Source: Armatimonadetes bacterium CG06_land_8_20_14_3_00_66_21 (GTDB lineage Bacteria; Armatimonadota; Abditibacteriia; CG2-30-66-41). Taken from it: DNA of 38,437 nucleotides. The stretch is from the NCBI GenBank assembly GCA_002779825.1, contig PEVN01000411.1:1-38437 (forward strand), given 5' to 3'. Below are positions 23,661 through 32,904 of this stretch, piece by piece. Numbering within the stretch: position 1 is the stretch's first letter; every line of letters starts with the position of its first letter. The position numbers were made by a program, and so were the translations under genes. The notes under the pieces are model-generated. The model saw only the letters and a list, made by a program, of their open reading frames with translations. It did no database searches and was not told the DNA's origin.

Positions 23661-24521
23661 TTGCCCGCTACCCAACCCGCGCTCGCCGCCGCCTGTGCCG
23701 AGCGCGACTTCCACGTTCACACCTTCTTCTCGCCGTGCTCCCACGACGAGGACAACACGATCGTGAACCTTGTCCGCGTCGCGGCGGAGCGCGGGATCAG
23801 GCAGCTCGCGTTGACGGACCATTGGTACGAGGCGCGCCGCGGCTACAAGCCGCCGAAGTTCTACCGGACCGTGGATCAGACTATCCACGAACGGACGCGA
23901 GCGGCTGTGCAGCGGCTCCACACCGACGTCGAGGTGCTGGTTTCCTGCGAGGTGGACATGCCGCGCCCCGGCGTCTTCAACGTGTCGGAGGAGCTGGCGC
24001 GGCAACTTGACTACGTGCTCGTCACGGCCAGCCACTTCCACATGGGCGATGTCGAGCAGCCGCCTTCGCATGAGCCGCGCGCCCTCGCGGAGCACGGACT
24101 GAAGTTCCTGCGGGCCGCGATTGAGTGGCCGTTCACGCAGGTGGTGGCGCACCCGCTCTGCGGGTTCTGGGCGAAGGGCTGCGACCTGGCCGACGTGGTC
24201 GAGACCCTCGCCGACAAGGAGCTCCTGGAACTCCTCGCGTTGGCCTGCAAGAACGACGTCGCCCTGGAGATGAACCGCACGTTGTTTGGCCAGACGCAGC
24301 GCCGAGACGAAGCGCAGCTTCGGTTCCTTCGGCTCGCCAAGCAGACCGGCTGCAAGTTCTGCCCCGGCAGTGACAGCCACACCCTCGGCGGAATCGGCTC
24401 GACGGCCGGCCTGGCTGCGTACGCAGAGCGGGCGGGGGTAGTGGCAGACGATATCATTGACACGGAGTGGCTGCGTACGCACGGGAATCACTCCTGTTCG
24501 TGCTGTCGCCCTGGCGCGTAG
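23661..24521 (+). CDS. PHP-domain phosphoesterase
   Basis: A 286-residue protein beginning at TTG 23661 with GAGG six bases upstream. The PHP metal-binding motifs appear in order: DFHVHTFFSPCSHDED (His18, His20), LALTDHW, a Glu in CEVDMP, SHFHMGD, VVAHPLCG and PGSDSHTLGGIG. The family hydrolyses phosphate esters such as histidinol phosphate or nucleotides; specificity is unknown here. No signal peptide. It probably forms a transcription unit with the ceramidase-like gene before it. The final residues (SCSCCRPGA) are Cys-rich and immediately precede the REP-like element at 24528. Confidence 0.87.
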   Translation: MPATQPALAAACAERDFHVHTFFSPCSHDEDNTIVNLVRVAAERGIRQLALTDHWYEARRGYKPPKFYRTVDQTIHERTRAAVQRLHTDVEVLVSCEVDMPRPGVFNVSEELARQLDYVLVTASHFHMGDVEQPPSHEPRALAEHGLKFLRAAIEWPFTQVVAHPLCGFWAKGCDLADVVETLADKELLELLALACKNDVALEMNRTLFGQTQRRDEAQLRFLRLAKQTGCKFCPGSDSHTLGGIGSTAGLAAYAERAGVVADDIIDTEWLRTHGNHSCSCCRPGA

Positions 24522-24527
24522 TGCCCC

Positions 24528-24635
24528 CTGCCAGCTCGTCTGGCGGGCCGGTGAGTTCCGCGCGGGGAGAGCGTTTTTTGGGCCTTGCCTCCTCTGTTTT
24601 GCCCGAACACCTGCTGCTGCCAGACGAGCTGGCAG
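24528..24635. repeat. REP-like inverted-repeat pair (copy B)
   Basis: Two perfect 17-bp arms, 24528-24544 and 24619-24635, in inverted orientation with 74 bp between. Each arm folds into a short hairpin, CCAG-CTCGT-CTGG in the left arm. Aligned with copy A (5435-5536) the loop is CTYGT in both, and one stem pair changes from G-C to A-T on both sides. The loop region contains GTTTTTTGGG. It fills the gap between the PHP gene and the next gene's ribosome-binding site. Confidence 0.65.
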
Positions 24636-24672
24636 CGGGCAGGTCGGCAGTCCTCCCGGAGGTGCGTACTCA

Positions 24673-26586
24673 ATGACCACCCTCAGCTTGCTCGTTGTCT
24701 TACTCCTGAGCCAAGCCATGAGCACTTCTGCCGAGCCAATCAAGGCGCAGTCCCCTTGGGACTTCGCCTTCAAGGACTTCGTCATTGCGGCCTGGAATCC
24801 GCCGTACACGACAGATGCCGAGTATGCGACGTACCGCGAGGCTGGCTTCAACCTGATCATGCACCCGCGCTACGACCTGCCCGCCCGCGCGCTGGAGCTG
24901 GCGCAGAAGCACGGGCTGAAGGTGATGATCGACACCTACACCCCCAACGACAAGCCGTGGGGCGGAACGGCGGGTCCCTACATGCCCCACCCGTCGCATC
25001 ACCCCGCAACGCTGCCGGAGCTGAAATGGCTGCATGAGCGATACGGCAAGCACCCGGCACTGGCCGGGTACCTGCTGGGCGACGACTACGGGAAGCTGCC
25101 CGCGGAGCTGATCGAGACGACGCACTTTCTGCGCGACAGCGCGCCGCACCTCATCCCGTGGATCTGCCAGAACCACATGAACGCCGCCAGCCTCGCGGAG
25201 GCAGGGAACCCGTTCCAGGACCCGCAAATCTACCCGACGCTGTACCAGAAGGAATGGCCGGCAGAGGCGCAGTGCCGGGAGTTCTGCATCCAGCTTCAGC
25301 GGCTGCGGGCCGGCTGCCGTGAGCACGGGTTGACACCGTGGCCGATGTTCAACGTGTGCGGCGTGGACAGCGACTCGCTGATCCGGTTCCAGGTCTACGC
25401 GTCGTTGGCACACGCGGCGCAGGGGATCTGGTACTTCACCTACTTCGACGGAATCCAGAAAGGCCGTGGCTACGAAACGGCGACCGAGGTCCGAACCCAC
25501 CTGCTGCCCGGCTGGTCGACCGCTGCCGAGGCCAATCGGCGGGTGGCGGCATGGGGTCCCGAGCTGCTCGGGCGAACGTGCGTGGGCCTCTTCGACTCAA
25601 CCTGGCCGCTGCCGGCCGGCGTGCGCCCCGGCGCAGGCAAGCTGATCGAACAGATGAGCAGCGACCTCCTGGTCGGCATCCTGGCCAAGGCAGACGCGTC
25701 GCCACTGGCGATGGTGGTCGATACGCGAACGAGCAAGCAACGCAACGAGGTCCCGGCGCGCGAGGTTGAGGTCCGCTTTGCGGAGCCCGTCACGGGACTC
25801 AACGTGCTCGAAGGCGGCACCGCTCGGGCGATCAACGGCAGGACACTGAAGCTAACCCTTCCGGGCGGCGGCGGGCAACTCGTCGCGCTCCAGGGCGACG
25901 GCGTCGCGGCGAGGTGCGCCGAGATTGAGAAGCAGGCTGCCCAGGCTGCCGCGCGCCCGATCGGCAAGGACGGTCTGCTGCTCCACCTCTCGTTCGACGA
26001 AGGCGAGGGCGCCGTCGCGCACGACACCAGCGGCTCCGGCAACGACGTTGAGTTGGTGGGCGTCAAGTGGGTTCCCGGCAAGCTGGGTCGCGCCATCCGT
26101 TTCGCCCAGCCCGGAAGCTTCGGCCGGCTGTGGGACGCCAACCTCCCGGCCAAGGACGCTATGAGCGTCGCCGCCTGGGTCCGCCCCGTCTACCCGACGG
26201 AGGGCTACGGCCCGGTGGTGTATCTGGGCACCGGCTCAACCGACCGGTTCGAGTTCGGCTTCGGACCCGACAACCTCTACCCGGTCCTCACCGACGGTGT
26301 CTCGCACTCCGGCGGCCAGCTCTACGTCGCCGGGATGAAGCAGCTCCTCCCCGAGGGAACGTGGGGGCATCTCGCCGTCTGCGCCGGCCCCGACGGCGCA
26401 ACGACTTACGTCAACGGCAAGCCGGTGCGGACGAGCGCCTACCCGGGGCGGTTTGACTTCGCGGCGAGAGGTCTCTACCTGGGAGTGCGCTTGAGCGAGC
26501 ACTACCTGGGGGAGATGGACGAAGTGCAGGTGTGGAACCGATGTCTGAGCGAGGAGGAGGTGGCAGCGCTTGCCAAGCTGCGTTAG
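24673..26586 (+). CDS. secreted TIM-barrel glycosidase-like protein with C-terminal LamG domain
   Basis: A 637-residue exported protein from ATG 24673 with GGAGGT nine bases upstream and a signal peptide (MTTLSLLVVLLLSQAMSTSA). Residues ~35-330 resemble an (alpha/beta)8 glycosidase-like barrel: WNPPYTTDAEYATYREAGFN, YLLGDDYGKLP, LTPWPMFNVCGVDSDS and GIWYFTYFDG. Catalytic acids cannot be assigned with confidence. Residues ~436-637 are a LamG/concanavalin-like domain (LHLSFDEGEGAVAHDTSGSG, MSVAAWVRPVY, YVNGKPV, DEVQVWNRCLSEEEVAAL), typical for binding polysaccharide. The middle ~100 residues form beta strands linking the two. The full-length homologous LamG gives a useful contrast with the decayed copy at 29900-30296. 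Confidence 0.72.
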   Translation: MTTLSLLVVLLLSQAMSTSAEPIKAQSPWDFAFKDFVIAAWNPPYTTDAEYATYREAGFNLIMHPRYDLPARALELAQKHGLKVMIDTYTPNDKPWGGTAGPYMPHPSHHPATLPELKWLHERYGKHPALAGYLLGDDYGKLPAELIETTHFLRDSAPHLIPWICQNHMNAASLAEAGNPFQDPQIYPTLYQKEWPAEAQCREFCIQLQRLRAGCREHGLTPWPMFNVCGVDSDSLIRFQVYASLAHAAQGIWYFTYFDGIQKGRGYETATEVRTHLLPGWSTAAEANRRVAAWGPELLGRTCVGLFDSTWPLPAGVRPGAGKLIEQMSSDLLVGILAKADASPLAMVVDTRTSKQRNEVPAREVEVRFAEPVTGLNVLEGGTARAINGRTLKLTLPGGGGQLVALQGDGVAARCAEIEKQAAQAAARPIGKDGLLLHLSFDEGEGAVAHDTSGSGNDVELVGVKWVPGKLGRAIRFAQPGSFGRLWDANLPAKDAMSVAAWVRPVYPTEGYGPVVYLGTGSTDRFEFGFGPDNLYPVLTDGVSHSGGQLYVAGMKQLLPEGTWGHLAVCAGPDGATTYVNGKPVRTSAYPGRFDFAARGLYLGVRLSEHYLGEMDEVQVWNRCLSEEEVAALAKLR

Positions 26587-26660
26587 CCCGCTGCGCCGGG
26601 ACTCACGCCCAACGGAAGAGCCGCTGTGGCTGCCGGTCTGTGCCCCCAACGGCTCGGGGC

Positions 26661-26846
26661 CTACACTGCCGGGACCCCGAGCCTCCGGCAGATCTTCCGC
26701 GCCAGCGTGTTGTCAATCTCGACATGGTGCGGCACAGCCTCCACGGTTCCCGTTGCGGAGTTCACCCAAAGCGAATGGTCCCCGCCTTCCCGCTTCAGGA
26801 CGCACCCATACCGTCGCAGATGCCGCAGGAGTTCGTGCCGCTTCAC
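26661..26846 (-). CDS. hicA: HicA-type toxin (mRNA interferase)
   Basis: A 61-residue protein with the HicA double-stranded-RNA-binding-like fold: MKRHELLRHLRRYGCVLKRE followed by GGDHSLWVN, where His24 is the catalytic histidine, then AVPHHVEI and LARKICRRLG. HicA cleaves mRNA in a ribosome-independent way and is neutralised by HicB. Its ATG overlaps the stop of the upstream hicB by four bases (ATGA), so translation is coupled with the antitoxin made first. The toxin looks intact. No own ribosome-binding site is expected or needed. It is convergent with the LamG gene ending at 26586. Confidence 0.92.
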   Translation of the reverse strand: MKRHELLRHLRRYGCVLKREGGDHSLWVNSATGTVEAVPHHVEIDNTLARKICRRLGVPAV

Positions 26847-27055
26847 GCGACTGTCACCAGCTCCCGGATGGCGTCGTCGGGCACGCCGCGCAACGCGTCC
26901 TCCAACCGATCCTGGAGGATCAACTCAACAGCGGACCGCAGGCTGCTGCGACACTCGTCCAACGTACTGCCTTGCCCGTTTGCCCCTGGGACTTCGGGGC
27001 AGTAGCCGTGGTGCACGTCCCGTGCGGCGACGGCGAGTTGACGGGTGCTCTGCAC
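26843..27055 (-). CDS. hicB: HicB-type antitoxin, N-terminus probably replaced
   Basis: The reading frame from GTG 27055 gives 70 residues. From YCPEVPGANGQGSTLDE to ALRGVPDDAIRELVTV (about residues 18-70) it is a good HicB match, with the C-terminal part of the antitoxin fold. The N-terminal ~17 residues should be a strand like M..FT.V.E.DGDWW.A; here they are VQSTRQLAVAARDVHHG, which is simply the reverse complement of the conserved start of the methyltransferase pseudogene on the plus strand (VVHVPCGDGELTGAL). No Shine-Dalgarno precedes the GTG. The gene was probably truncated at about 27005 by recombination and may or may not still make a working antitoxin. It overlaps hicA by four bases. 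Confidence 0.65.
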   Translation of the reverse strand: MQSTRQLAVAARDVHHGYCPEVPGANGQGSTLDECRSSLRSAVELILQDRLEDALRGVPDDAIRELVTVA

Positions 27056-30000
27056 GTCAACGACCGCCACTTGGTTCAGGGACTGAGCACCGACCCGGCA
27101 AGCATCGCCCGGGCGCGGGAGCCTGTCCGGGCGGCGGGGTTGCACGGGCCGGTCTCGGTGGACCAGTGGCGCGGCGGGCGGCTGCCATATGCAGACAATC
27201 TCGTCAACCTCCTCGTGACGAGCGACGCGAAGGCGGTATCGCGAGAGAAGGCGCTGCGGGTGCTCACGCCCGGCGGCGCCCTTGTCGACGCGCGTCGCCC
27301 GTCTCCACGAGACGCTGGCCAGCACCAGCGTCGTGGTCTCAGCGGGCGGGCGGCTGTTCTGCATCGAAGACGAGGCACCGACCGCCTCCATCCTCTTGCC
27401 GCCCCAGTGGGTGCTGATCGCCCGGGACGCCTTCAACGGCATCGCGCTGTGGAAGCGGCCGCTCTCGTCGTGGCAGTCGCACCTGCGTTCGTTCCGGTCG
27501 GGGCCGCCGGAGCTGTCACGGCGACTTGTCGCGGCCGGCGAGCGGGCGTACGTCACGCTTGGGTGCAGCGCTCCGGCGACCGCGCTCGACGCGGCGACCG
27601 GTGAGACAGTGACGACCTACGCGGGCACAGAGGGTGCCGAGGAGATCCTCTGGGCGCCGTCCGTCGGGTCCGACAGAGCGGACCGATCAGACCGATCCGT
27701 CCTATACGTCGTCGCCAGCGACTCCGCAAGTGCGCCGCGGACCCTCCTGGCCTTCGACGCTGTCACCGGCCGGGCGCTTTGGCGGCAGCAGGGCGCCGGC
27801 CCGCTGCCCATGTCGCTCGCTGTCAGCGGCGGGCACGTCTGCTACCTGGGTAGCCAAGCGCTGGGCTGCCTCGATGCCAGCACCGGCCAACCGCGCTGGC
27901 AGACGCCTCGAGAGGTCGCCGGGGCGCCCTTTGGGCCGCGACCGGGCTTCTCGGCCCCGACCGTCGTCCTTAGCGAGGACGTGGTGCTCTGCGCCGACCG
28001 GGACCTCAACCAAGACTCCAACCTCAACGCGACGACGGGCAAGCCCATCGCTCAGTGGCTGGCGACCGCCGGCGCCGCGGGCGTGTTGACGGCGTACTCG
28101 GCCGAGACGGGCAAGGAGCTGTGGTCGTGCCCGTGCGCCGAGGCGTACCACGCGCCCACGGACGTGTTCGTCATCGACGGGCTCGTCTGAGTGGGACAGA
28201 GCCGCGCCCGCACCGGGCCTGACTTCGTGGTCGCCAGCGACCTGCACACGGGCGAGATTCGCCGCCGGATTTCGCCGGACAAGGCGTTCCAGACCACCCT
28301 GCCCCATCACCGGTGCCACCGGAACCGCGCCACGACTCGCTACCTGGTCACCGGCAGGACGGGGGTCGAGTTCATCGACTGCCAGACGGGGCAGGCGTGG
28401 CGGCACCATTGGGTGCGAGGCGTCTGCCAATACGGCACGCTCCCGTGCCACGGTCTCCTCTATGCGCCCCCTCATTCCTGCGCATGCTACATCGAGGCGA
28501 AGCTGACCGGCTTCCTGGCGCTGGCGCCACGAGAAGCTGGGGACGAGCGGCCTGTGGCGAGTGACGGAAGCCGTCTTGAACGCGGGCCCGCGATCGGCGA
28601 AGCCCCAAATCCAAAATCTGAAATCGACCGACTGGCCCACGTATCGCCACGACCCGGCGCGGACCGGGGCGACGCAGGCAGCGGTCCCCCCTGAGCTGAG
28701 CGTTCTGCGGGAGGCGCGTTTGGGTGGGCAGTTGAGTAGTCCCGTGGTTGCCGAGGGGCTGGCGTTGGTCGCCTCGGCCCGCGATCACTCGATCCACGCC
28801 GTCGACGCTGCTACGGGCCGGGAGCGGTGGCAGTTCACCGCCGAGGGCGGGGTCGACTCACCGCCGACGATTGCCGCGGGGCTTGTCGTGTTCGGCTGTG
28901 CCGATGGCTGGGTCTACTGCCTGCGGGCCGCCGAGGGCGCGTTGGTATGGCGCTCACTTGTCGCCCCGCAGGAGCGGCGCGTGGTTGCCTTCGGACGGGT
29001 CGAGTCGGCCTGGCCCGTCAGCGGCAGTGTGCTGATTCGCGACGGGGTGGCCTACTGCGCCGCCGGCCGCAGTTCGTCCCTGGACGGCGGCATCCACCTC
29101 TGCAAGCTGGACCTGCAGACCGGCCGGGAGTTGGCGCGACGCGTTGTGTACAGCCGCGACGCTGAGACGGGTGAGCAGCCCGAGGAGCCGTTGATGTTCG
29201 AGCTGCCCGGCGCGCTGCCGGACGTCCTCTCCACCGACGGCGACAGCGTCTACATGCGCCGCTTGAGCTTCGCCGCCGACAGTCTGCAGCCGCAGGAACC
29301 GAAGGCACACCTCTACAGCCCCGCCGGGTTCCTACATGACGACTGGTGGCGCCGCACCTACTGGATCTTCGGCGACCACTTCTACTCGGGCTACATCGGT
29401 TTGGTACTTCGCCGGCCGGGAGGCGCCAGCGGGTCGATTGCTCTCGATGTCCGAGTCGGCGCTCTACGGCTTCGGCTACAAGCCCGAGTACTACCGAGGC
29501 GCCACCGAACGCAAGTACCACCTGTTCTCCCTGGACCGCTCAGCGGTGACTCCCCAGCCGCCCCCCGATTACGCCCGTGCCAACCGTGATTACCCGCAGA
29601 ACGGGAAGGCCGAACTGAAGGTGGCTCCTCGGTGGACCCACGAGATTCCGTTGCTGGCCCGGGCGATGGTGCTGGCAGGTGAGACGCTGTTCGTGGCCGG
29701 CCCGCCGCCGCGGGGGGCTTCAGTCGCCCCTTGACTTTGAGGGGCCGAAGGGAGGCGTGCTCGCAGCAGATGCCGCCGCAGACGGGGAAACGCGCGCCCA
29801 GTACCGGCTGGACTCGCTGCCGGCCTTCGACGGCATGGTCGCAGCGGGAGAGCGGCTCTATCTCACCACAGAAGACGGCCGTCTGCTGGGCAAAGAGGAC
29901 TTCCCCGCCACCTGGTGGGTCATCAACGTTCTGCCCGACGGCAGAGCCGAACTGGTGCTTGGCGAGGGCACCGGTGAAGGCAAGTCGGTGCGGCCGACCT

Positions 30001-30296
30001 GCAAAACGCCGCTGCCGGCAGGCGCGTGGGCCCCTCTTGCGTTTACGGTGGACAGGAAGCACCGCCAAGTCACCTGTTGCCTGAACGGCGTCGCGGACGC
30101 CACGACGCCCCTTCCGCCGCCCCTCACCGGTGCCTTGGGCGCCCCGGGCAAGGACCTCCGCATCCCCTCCAGCTACAAGCCCTTCACCGGTCTCTTCGAC
30201 GAGTTCCGGATCTACACGCGCGTGCTCTCGGAGGCAGAAGTCAAGGCGCGGTATGGGACGGAGAAGAGGGGGCGGGAAGGAACGGGGAAGGAGTGA
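27003..30296 (+). pseudogene. decayed methyltransferase/PQQ-propeller/LamG gene
   Basis: Homology to one large protein family runs through five frame pieces. (1) 27003-~27290: VVHVPCGDGELTGAL to RVLTPGGALVD, the methyltransferase-like start, without its signal peptide. (2) 27285-28187: ARLHETLASTSVVVSAGG to DVFVIDGLV, propeller blades. An in-frame TGA at 28188-28190 interrupts it, then the same frame continues VGQSRARTGPDFVV to about 28600. (3) ~28600-29400: STDWPTYRHDPARTGAT to YWIFGDHFYSGY. (4) ~29400-29715: GREAPAGRLLSMSESALYG to LFVAGPPP. (5) ~29715-30296: RAQYRLDSLPAFDGM, then the tail of a LamG domain (GLFDEFRIYTRVLSEAEV). Every frame change is +1 modulo 3. Family segments also appear missing at three joints: ~50-60 residues at 27290, ~30 at 29720, and the LamG front at ~29900. 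A non-functional relic, probably once a secreted protein of ~1200 residues. Confidence 0.85.
27665..27702. repeat. GATCGG-type micro-repeat inside the pseudogene (copy 2)
   Basis: Units GGGTCCGACA, GCGGACCGATCA and GACCGATCCGTCC form a short impure tandem that inserts a Ser/Asp/Arg-rich peptide (GSDRADRSDRS) between propeller strands. The words GGACCGATC and CGATC(C/A)G are shared with the copies at 20876-20912 and 36331-36350. Confidence 0.5.
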
Positions 30297-30335
30297 AGGG
30301 GAGTGGCTGCCTGTTCCCCTCGGACGTCTGCGACG

Positions 30336-32858
30336 TCACTGGTTCTGCGCCGGCTGTATGACGATCTCGCTTGCGCGGAACCGACCTGGGAAGACGATCA
30401 TCGGGGGGGTCCCCGCGTTGATGGTCACTGAAGTCGATTGTTTCGTCTTCAAGTCGACTGCCGTGACCACATGCACGCTGTTCGGGGCGACCTCGTAGAG
30501 ACCGGGGTACAGCACCACGCGCATCAGACTGGCATTCCGCGGCTGAACGGTCACCTGACCTTCGCGGCCCACTTGCACGCGGCTACTCTCCGAGTACACC
30601 TCGAGGCGGACCTCGTCTTTGGTGTAGGACACCACTTGGGCGAGACACGACTCCCCCTCCGGCTCAACCCGCACAGGGACCATCCTGCACACCCGCAGCT
30701 CCCCGGCGGGGACGGTCACGTGCACTCGCTGCGGGCGGGAGCGCTCTCCATCCACCGCCTTGGCGAGTTCCGTCTCGCCCAAGCGGCCGTACTGGTGCCC
30801 GCCGTACAGAGCCGCGGTGGGGTAGCTGCTGCTGAAGAGCGTCGCCACGCAGTCGGTGAGAAGGAGGTTGTTGGCGCCAACCGTGTCGATCACGGCAGCC
30901 TGCGCCCGCCGGCCGAAGTTGGCCACCGCGAGGCTCTCCTGCAGGGCCGCCACCTGGATTCCGGGAGGCGCCAGACGGTCGGTGTTCTGCACGGTCAGGC
31001 TGGCGCGCCGCGAGAACAGGCTGTCGTGGAACGGCGCCCAGAGGTCACTGTCGATGAGCCAGTTGGCCCAAAGGCGGAACGGCGCGTACACCGCGTATCC
31101 ATTTCCGTATCGGTTGATGGTGAGGGAGCAGGAGCCGGGCGCCGCGGCACCGCGCGTGCCGGGGAACACCAGCCCAAAGGGAACAGCGTCACGCCACGGG
31201 CGGGACATGCCGAACACTCCGGTAAACGCAGTGCCTCCCACGCCGTTCCCGGTGGTGAGCTGCCCTTTTTGCAGTGACGGAAACAGCGGGTGCTCCACCA
31301 GAATGCTCATGTTGCGTTGGCCCGAGATGAACCGCTGGATGCCGTAGTCGCCAATCAGCTCTTGGAGTGGCGGAGGCAGCGCGGCCAGCGTGTCGCCGGC
31401 GTCAGCCATACCGAGGCCCAGGTCCGCCACCAGCACCCCGCCTTGTGAAACGTACTGCAGCAGCGCGGCCTGGGCGCGCTGGTTGAGGGTCAGCGCCAGG
31501 GGCGCCAGGATCGCGCCGTACTGCTGCAGTTCGGCACGTGGCAGCGAGAGAGAGTCCACCCCCAGGTAGTCGAACTGCCCCTGCCGCGTACCGGCATGCA
31601 GCGAGTAAATGAGTTCGCTTGGCTCGCCCAGCGAGAACTGCTCACCGTACCCGTACACGGGTCGGTTGTTGGCCACGACGCCTTCCCCCGTGGGCTCATA
31701 GAGAATCGCTGTCGTCGGCCGAGGTTCTCGCCACAACAGGCCCGAGGCGAGCAACTCCTCCCAGGTGGCTCGCACCACCTTCCGGAGTTCCTCGGTGTTC
31801 TTCAGCGACGGCCAGTCGGACAGGCTCATGCCCCCGGCGCCGTGCAAGGCCGCCGCCCTCATCCAGCCGGCAAGCTGTGCAGGCAGGGCGCCCTTGCCTT
31901 CCCTTCCGCAGAACAGGTTGGGCAGCACGCAGAACGCACCGCCCCGCCGGGCGATGTCGATGCCGTGGGCGTTGTGGGTCACCAGGTCGTTCTCGACCTG
32001 CCCCGGCAACAACTCCGGCAGGATAGCGTCGTAGGACCGGGGGACGCTGATCAGTCCCTTGTAGTCCCGGATGCGGCCGGTGAACAGGAGCCGCTGCCTG
32101 TCGCGCGAGCGGATCTCCTTCGCCCACAGGTCCAGCGTGTTGGCGAACTCTTGCCACCGGTAGAGCAGGAGGTCCAGTGAAGGGCGAGCGAAGAAGGGCG
32201 GGGCGCCATGGTCCACCTGCGGGGTCCCCGCCAGCGTGACCTGCTCGAACTTGTCGACCTGCACCTGCCAGCCGACAGACAGCTCGCGCTCCGACGGATA
32301 GCGGGAACGGAGGTAGTCCTGAAACGCGGCATCGTCTTGGGTGACGACTTGCCCCGGATCGTCCTGGGTAGCCCAGGCGATCAGGTTGGGCGTGTCCTTG
32401 TACCGTTCCGTCAGTCCCTGGATCCAGTCCGAACAGGCCTTGCGATAGGCCGCGTACCGCGGGGTCACGCGAGGCGGCGCCTCGTCCGTCTTCGGCCAGC
32501 CTGTCTCGACCCCGAGGACAACCCACAGGTCGTGCTCCGCCGCGGCACGAATCAGTGCCTCGAGCTTGTCCCAGTTATTGTCGCGGTTCCACGGAACCGG
32601 CACCCACACGGTGTTGAAGCCGCATTCCTTGTAGCTGTCGAGGTCCGCAGGGTCCTCGAGCCCGTAGCACCAGTAGAGTGCCGCCAGCTTCCCGTCAATG
32701 GCCACGACGCGCTTCCCGTACGCGTTCGTGTCGAAGGCCACGCGAGCGACCGCGCTTGGCGCGGCTGCGGCCGCTTGGGCGGCCGTCCCCTCGCAGAGAC
32801 CCCGAGCGGATGCCAGCCACGTCGCGAGCAGTAAGGCACTACCGGCAATTGCGCGCAT
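30336..32858 (-). CDS. secreted GH42-like (beta-galactosidase-type) protein
   Basis: An 840-residue protein. The ATG at 32858 is chosen for GGAGG seven bases upstream and because it opens a signal peptide (MRAIAGSALLLATWLASARG); an ATG at 32879 adds seven residues. Residues ~50-370 are a TIM barrel of the GH42/GH5-like kind: DSYKECGFNTVWVPVPWN, AEHDLWVVLGVETGWPK, NLIAWATQDDPGQ and RLLFTGRIRDYKG. Residues ~390-560 resemble the class-I-glutamine-amidotransferase-like trimerisation domain of GH42 (YGAILAPLALTLNQRAQAAL, VSQGGVLVADLGLG). The rest is beta-rich. Acid/base and nucleophile residues are not securely placed; the NEP-type motif is replaced by QDDPG. Probably acts on an oligosaccharide outside the cytoplasm. 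It starts 46 bp after the MrfA-like helicase ends, on the same strand. Confidence 0.68.
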   Translation of the reverse strand: MRAIAGSALLLATWLASARGLCEGTAAQAAAAAPSAVARVAFDTNAYGKRVVAIDGKLAALYWCYGLEDPADLDSYKECGFNTVWVPVPWNRDNNWDKLEALIRAAAEHDLWVVLGVETGWPKTDEAPPRVTPRYAAYRKACSDWIQGLTERYKDTPNLIAWATQDDPGQVVTQDDAAFQDYLRSRYPSERELSVGWQVQVDKFEQVTLAGTPQVDHGAPPFFARPSLDLLLYRWQEFANTLDLWAKEIRSRDRQRLLFTGRIRDYKGLISVPRSYDAILPELLPGQVENDLVTHNAHGIDIARRGGAFCVLPNLFCGREGKGALPAQLAGWMRAAALHGAGGMSLSDWPSLKNTEELRKVVRATWEELLASGLLWREPRPTTAILYEPTGEGVVANNRPVYGYGEQFSLGEPSELIYSLHAGTRQGQFDYLGVDSLSLPRAELQQYGAILAPLALTLNQRAQAALLQYVSQGGVLVADLGLGMADAGDTLAALPPPLQELIGDYGIQRFISGQRNMSILVEHPLFPSLQKGQLTTGNGVGGTAFTGVFGMSRPWRDAVPFGLVFPGTRGAAAPGSCSLTINRYGNGYAVYAPFRLWANWLIDSDLWAPFHDSLFSRRASLTVQNTDRLAPPGIQVAALQESLAVANFGRRAQAAVIDTVGANNLLLTDCVATLFSSSYPTAALYGGHQYGRLGETELAKAVDGERSRPQRVHVTVPAGELRVCRMVPVRVEPEGESCLAQVVSYTKDEVRLEVYSESSRVQVGREGQVTVQPRNASLMRVVLYPGLYEVAPNSVHVVTAVDLKTKQSTSVTINAGTPPMIVFPGRFRASEIVIQPAQNQ

Positions 32859-32904
32859 GTCAATTCCCTCCGTAGCCATCGCCGCCGAGGCGATGGACCC
32901 GCGT

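Noticed and set aside
22860..24860. A 666-codon open frame on the minus strand
   Set aside because: It is antisense to the ceramidase-like and PHP genes, both with clear family motifs, and shows no motif of its own.
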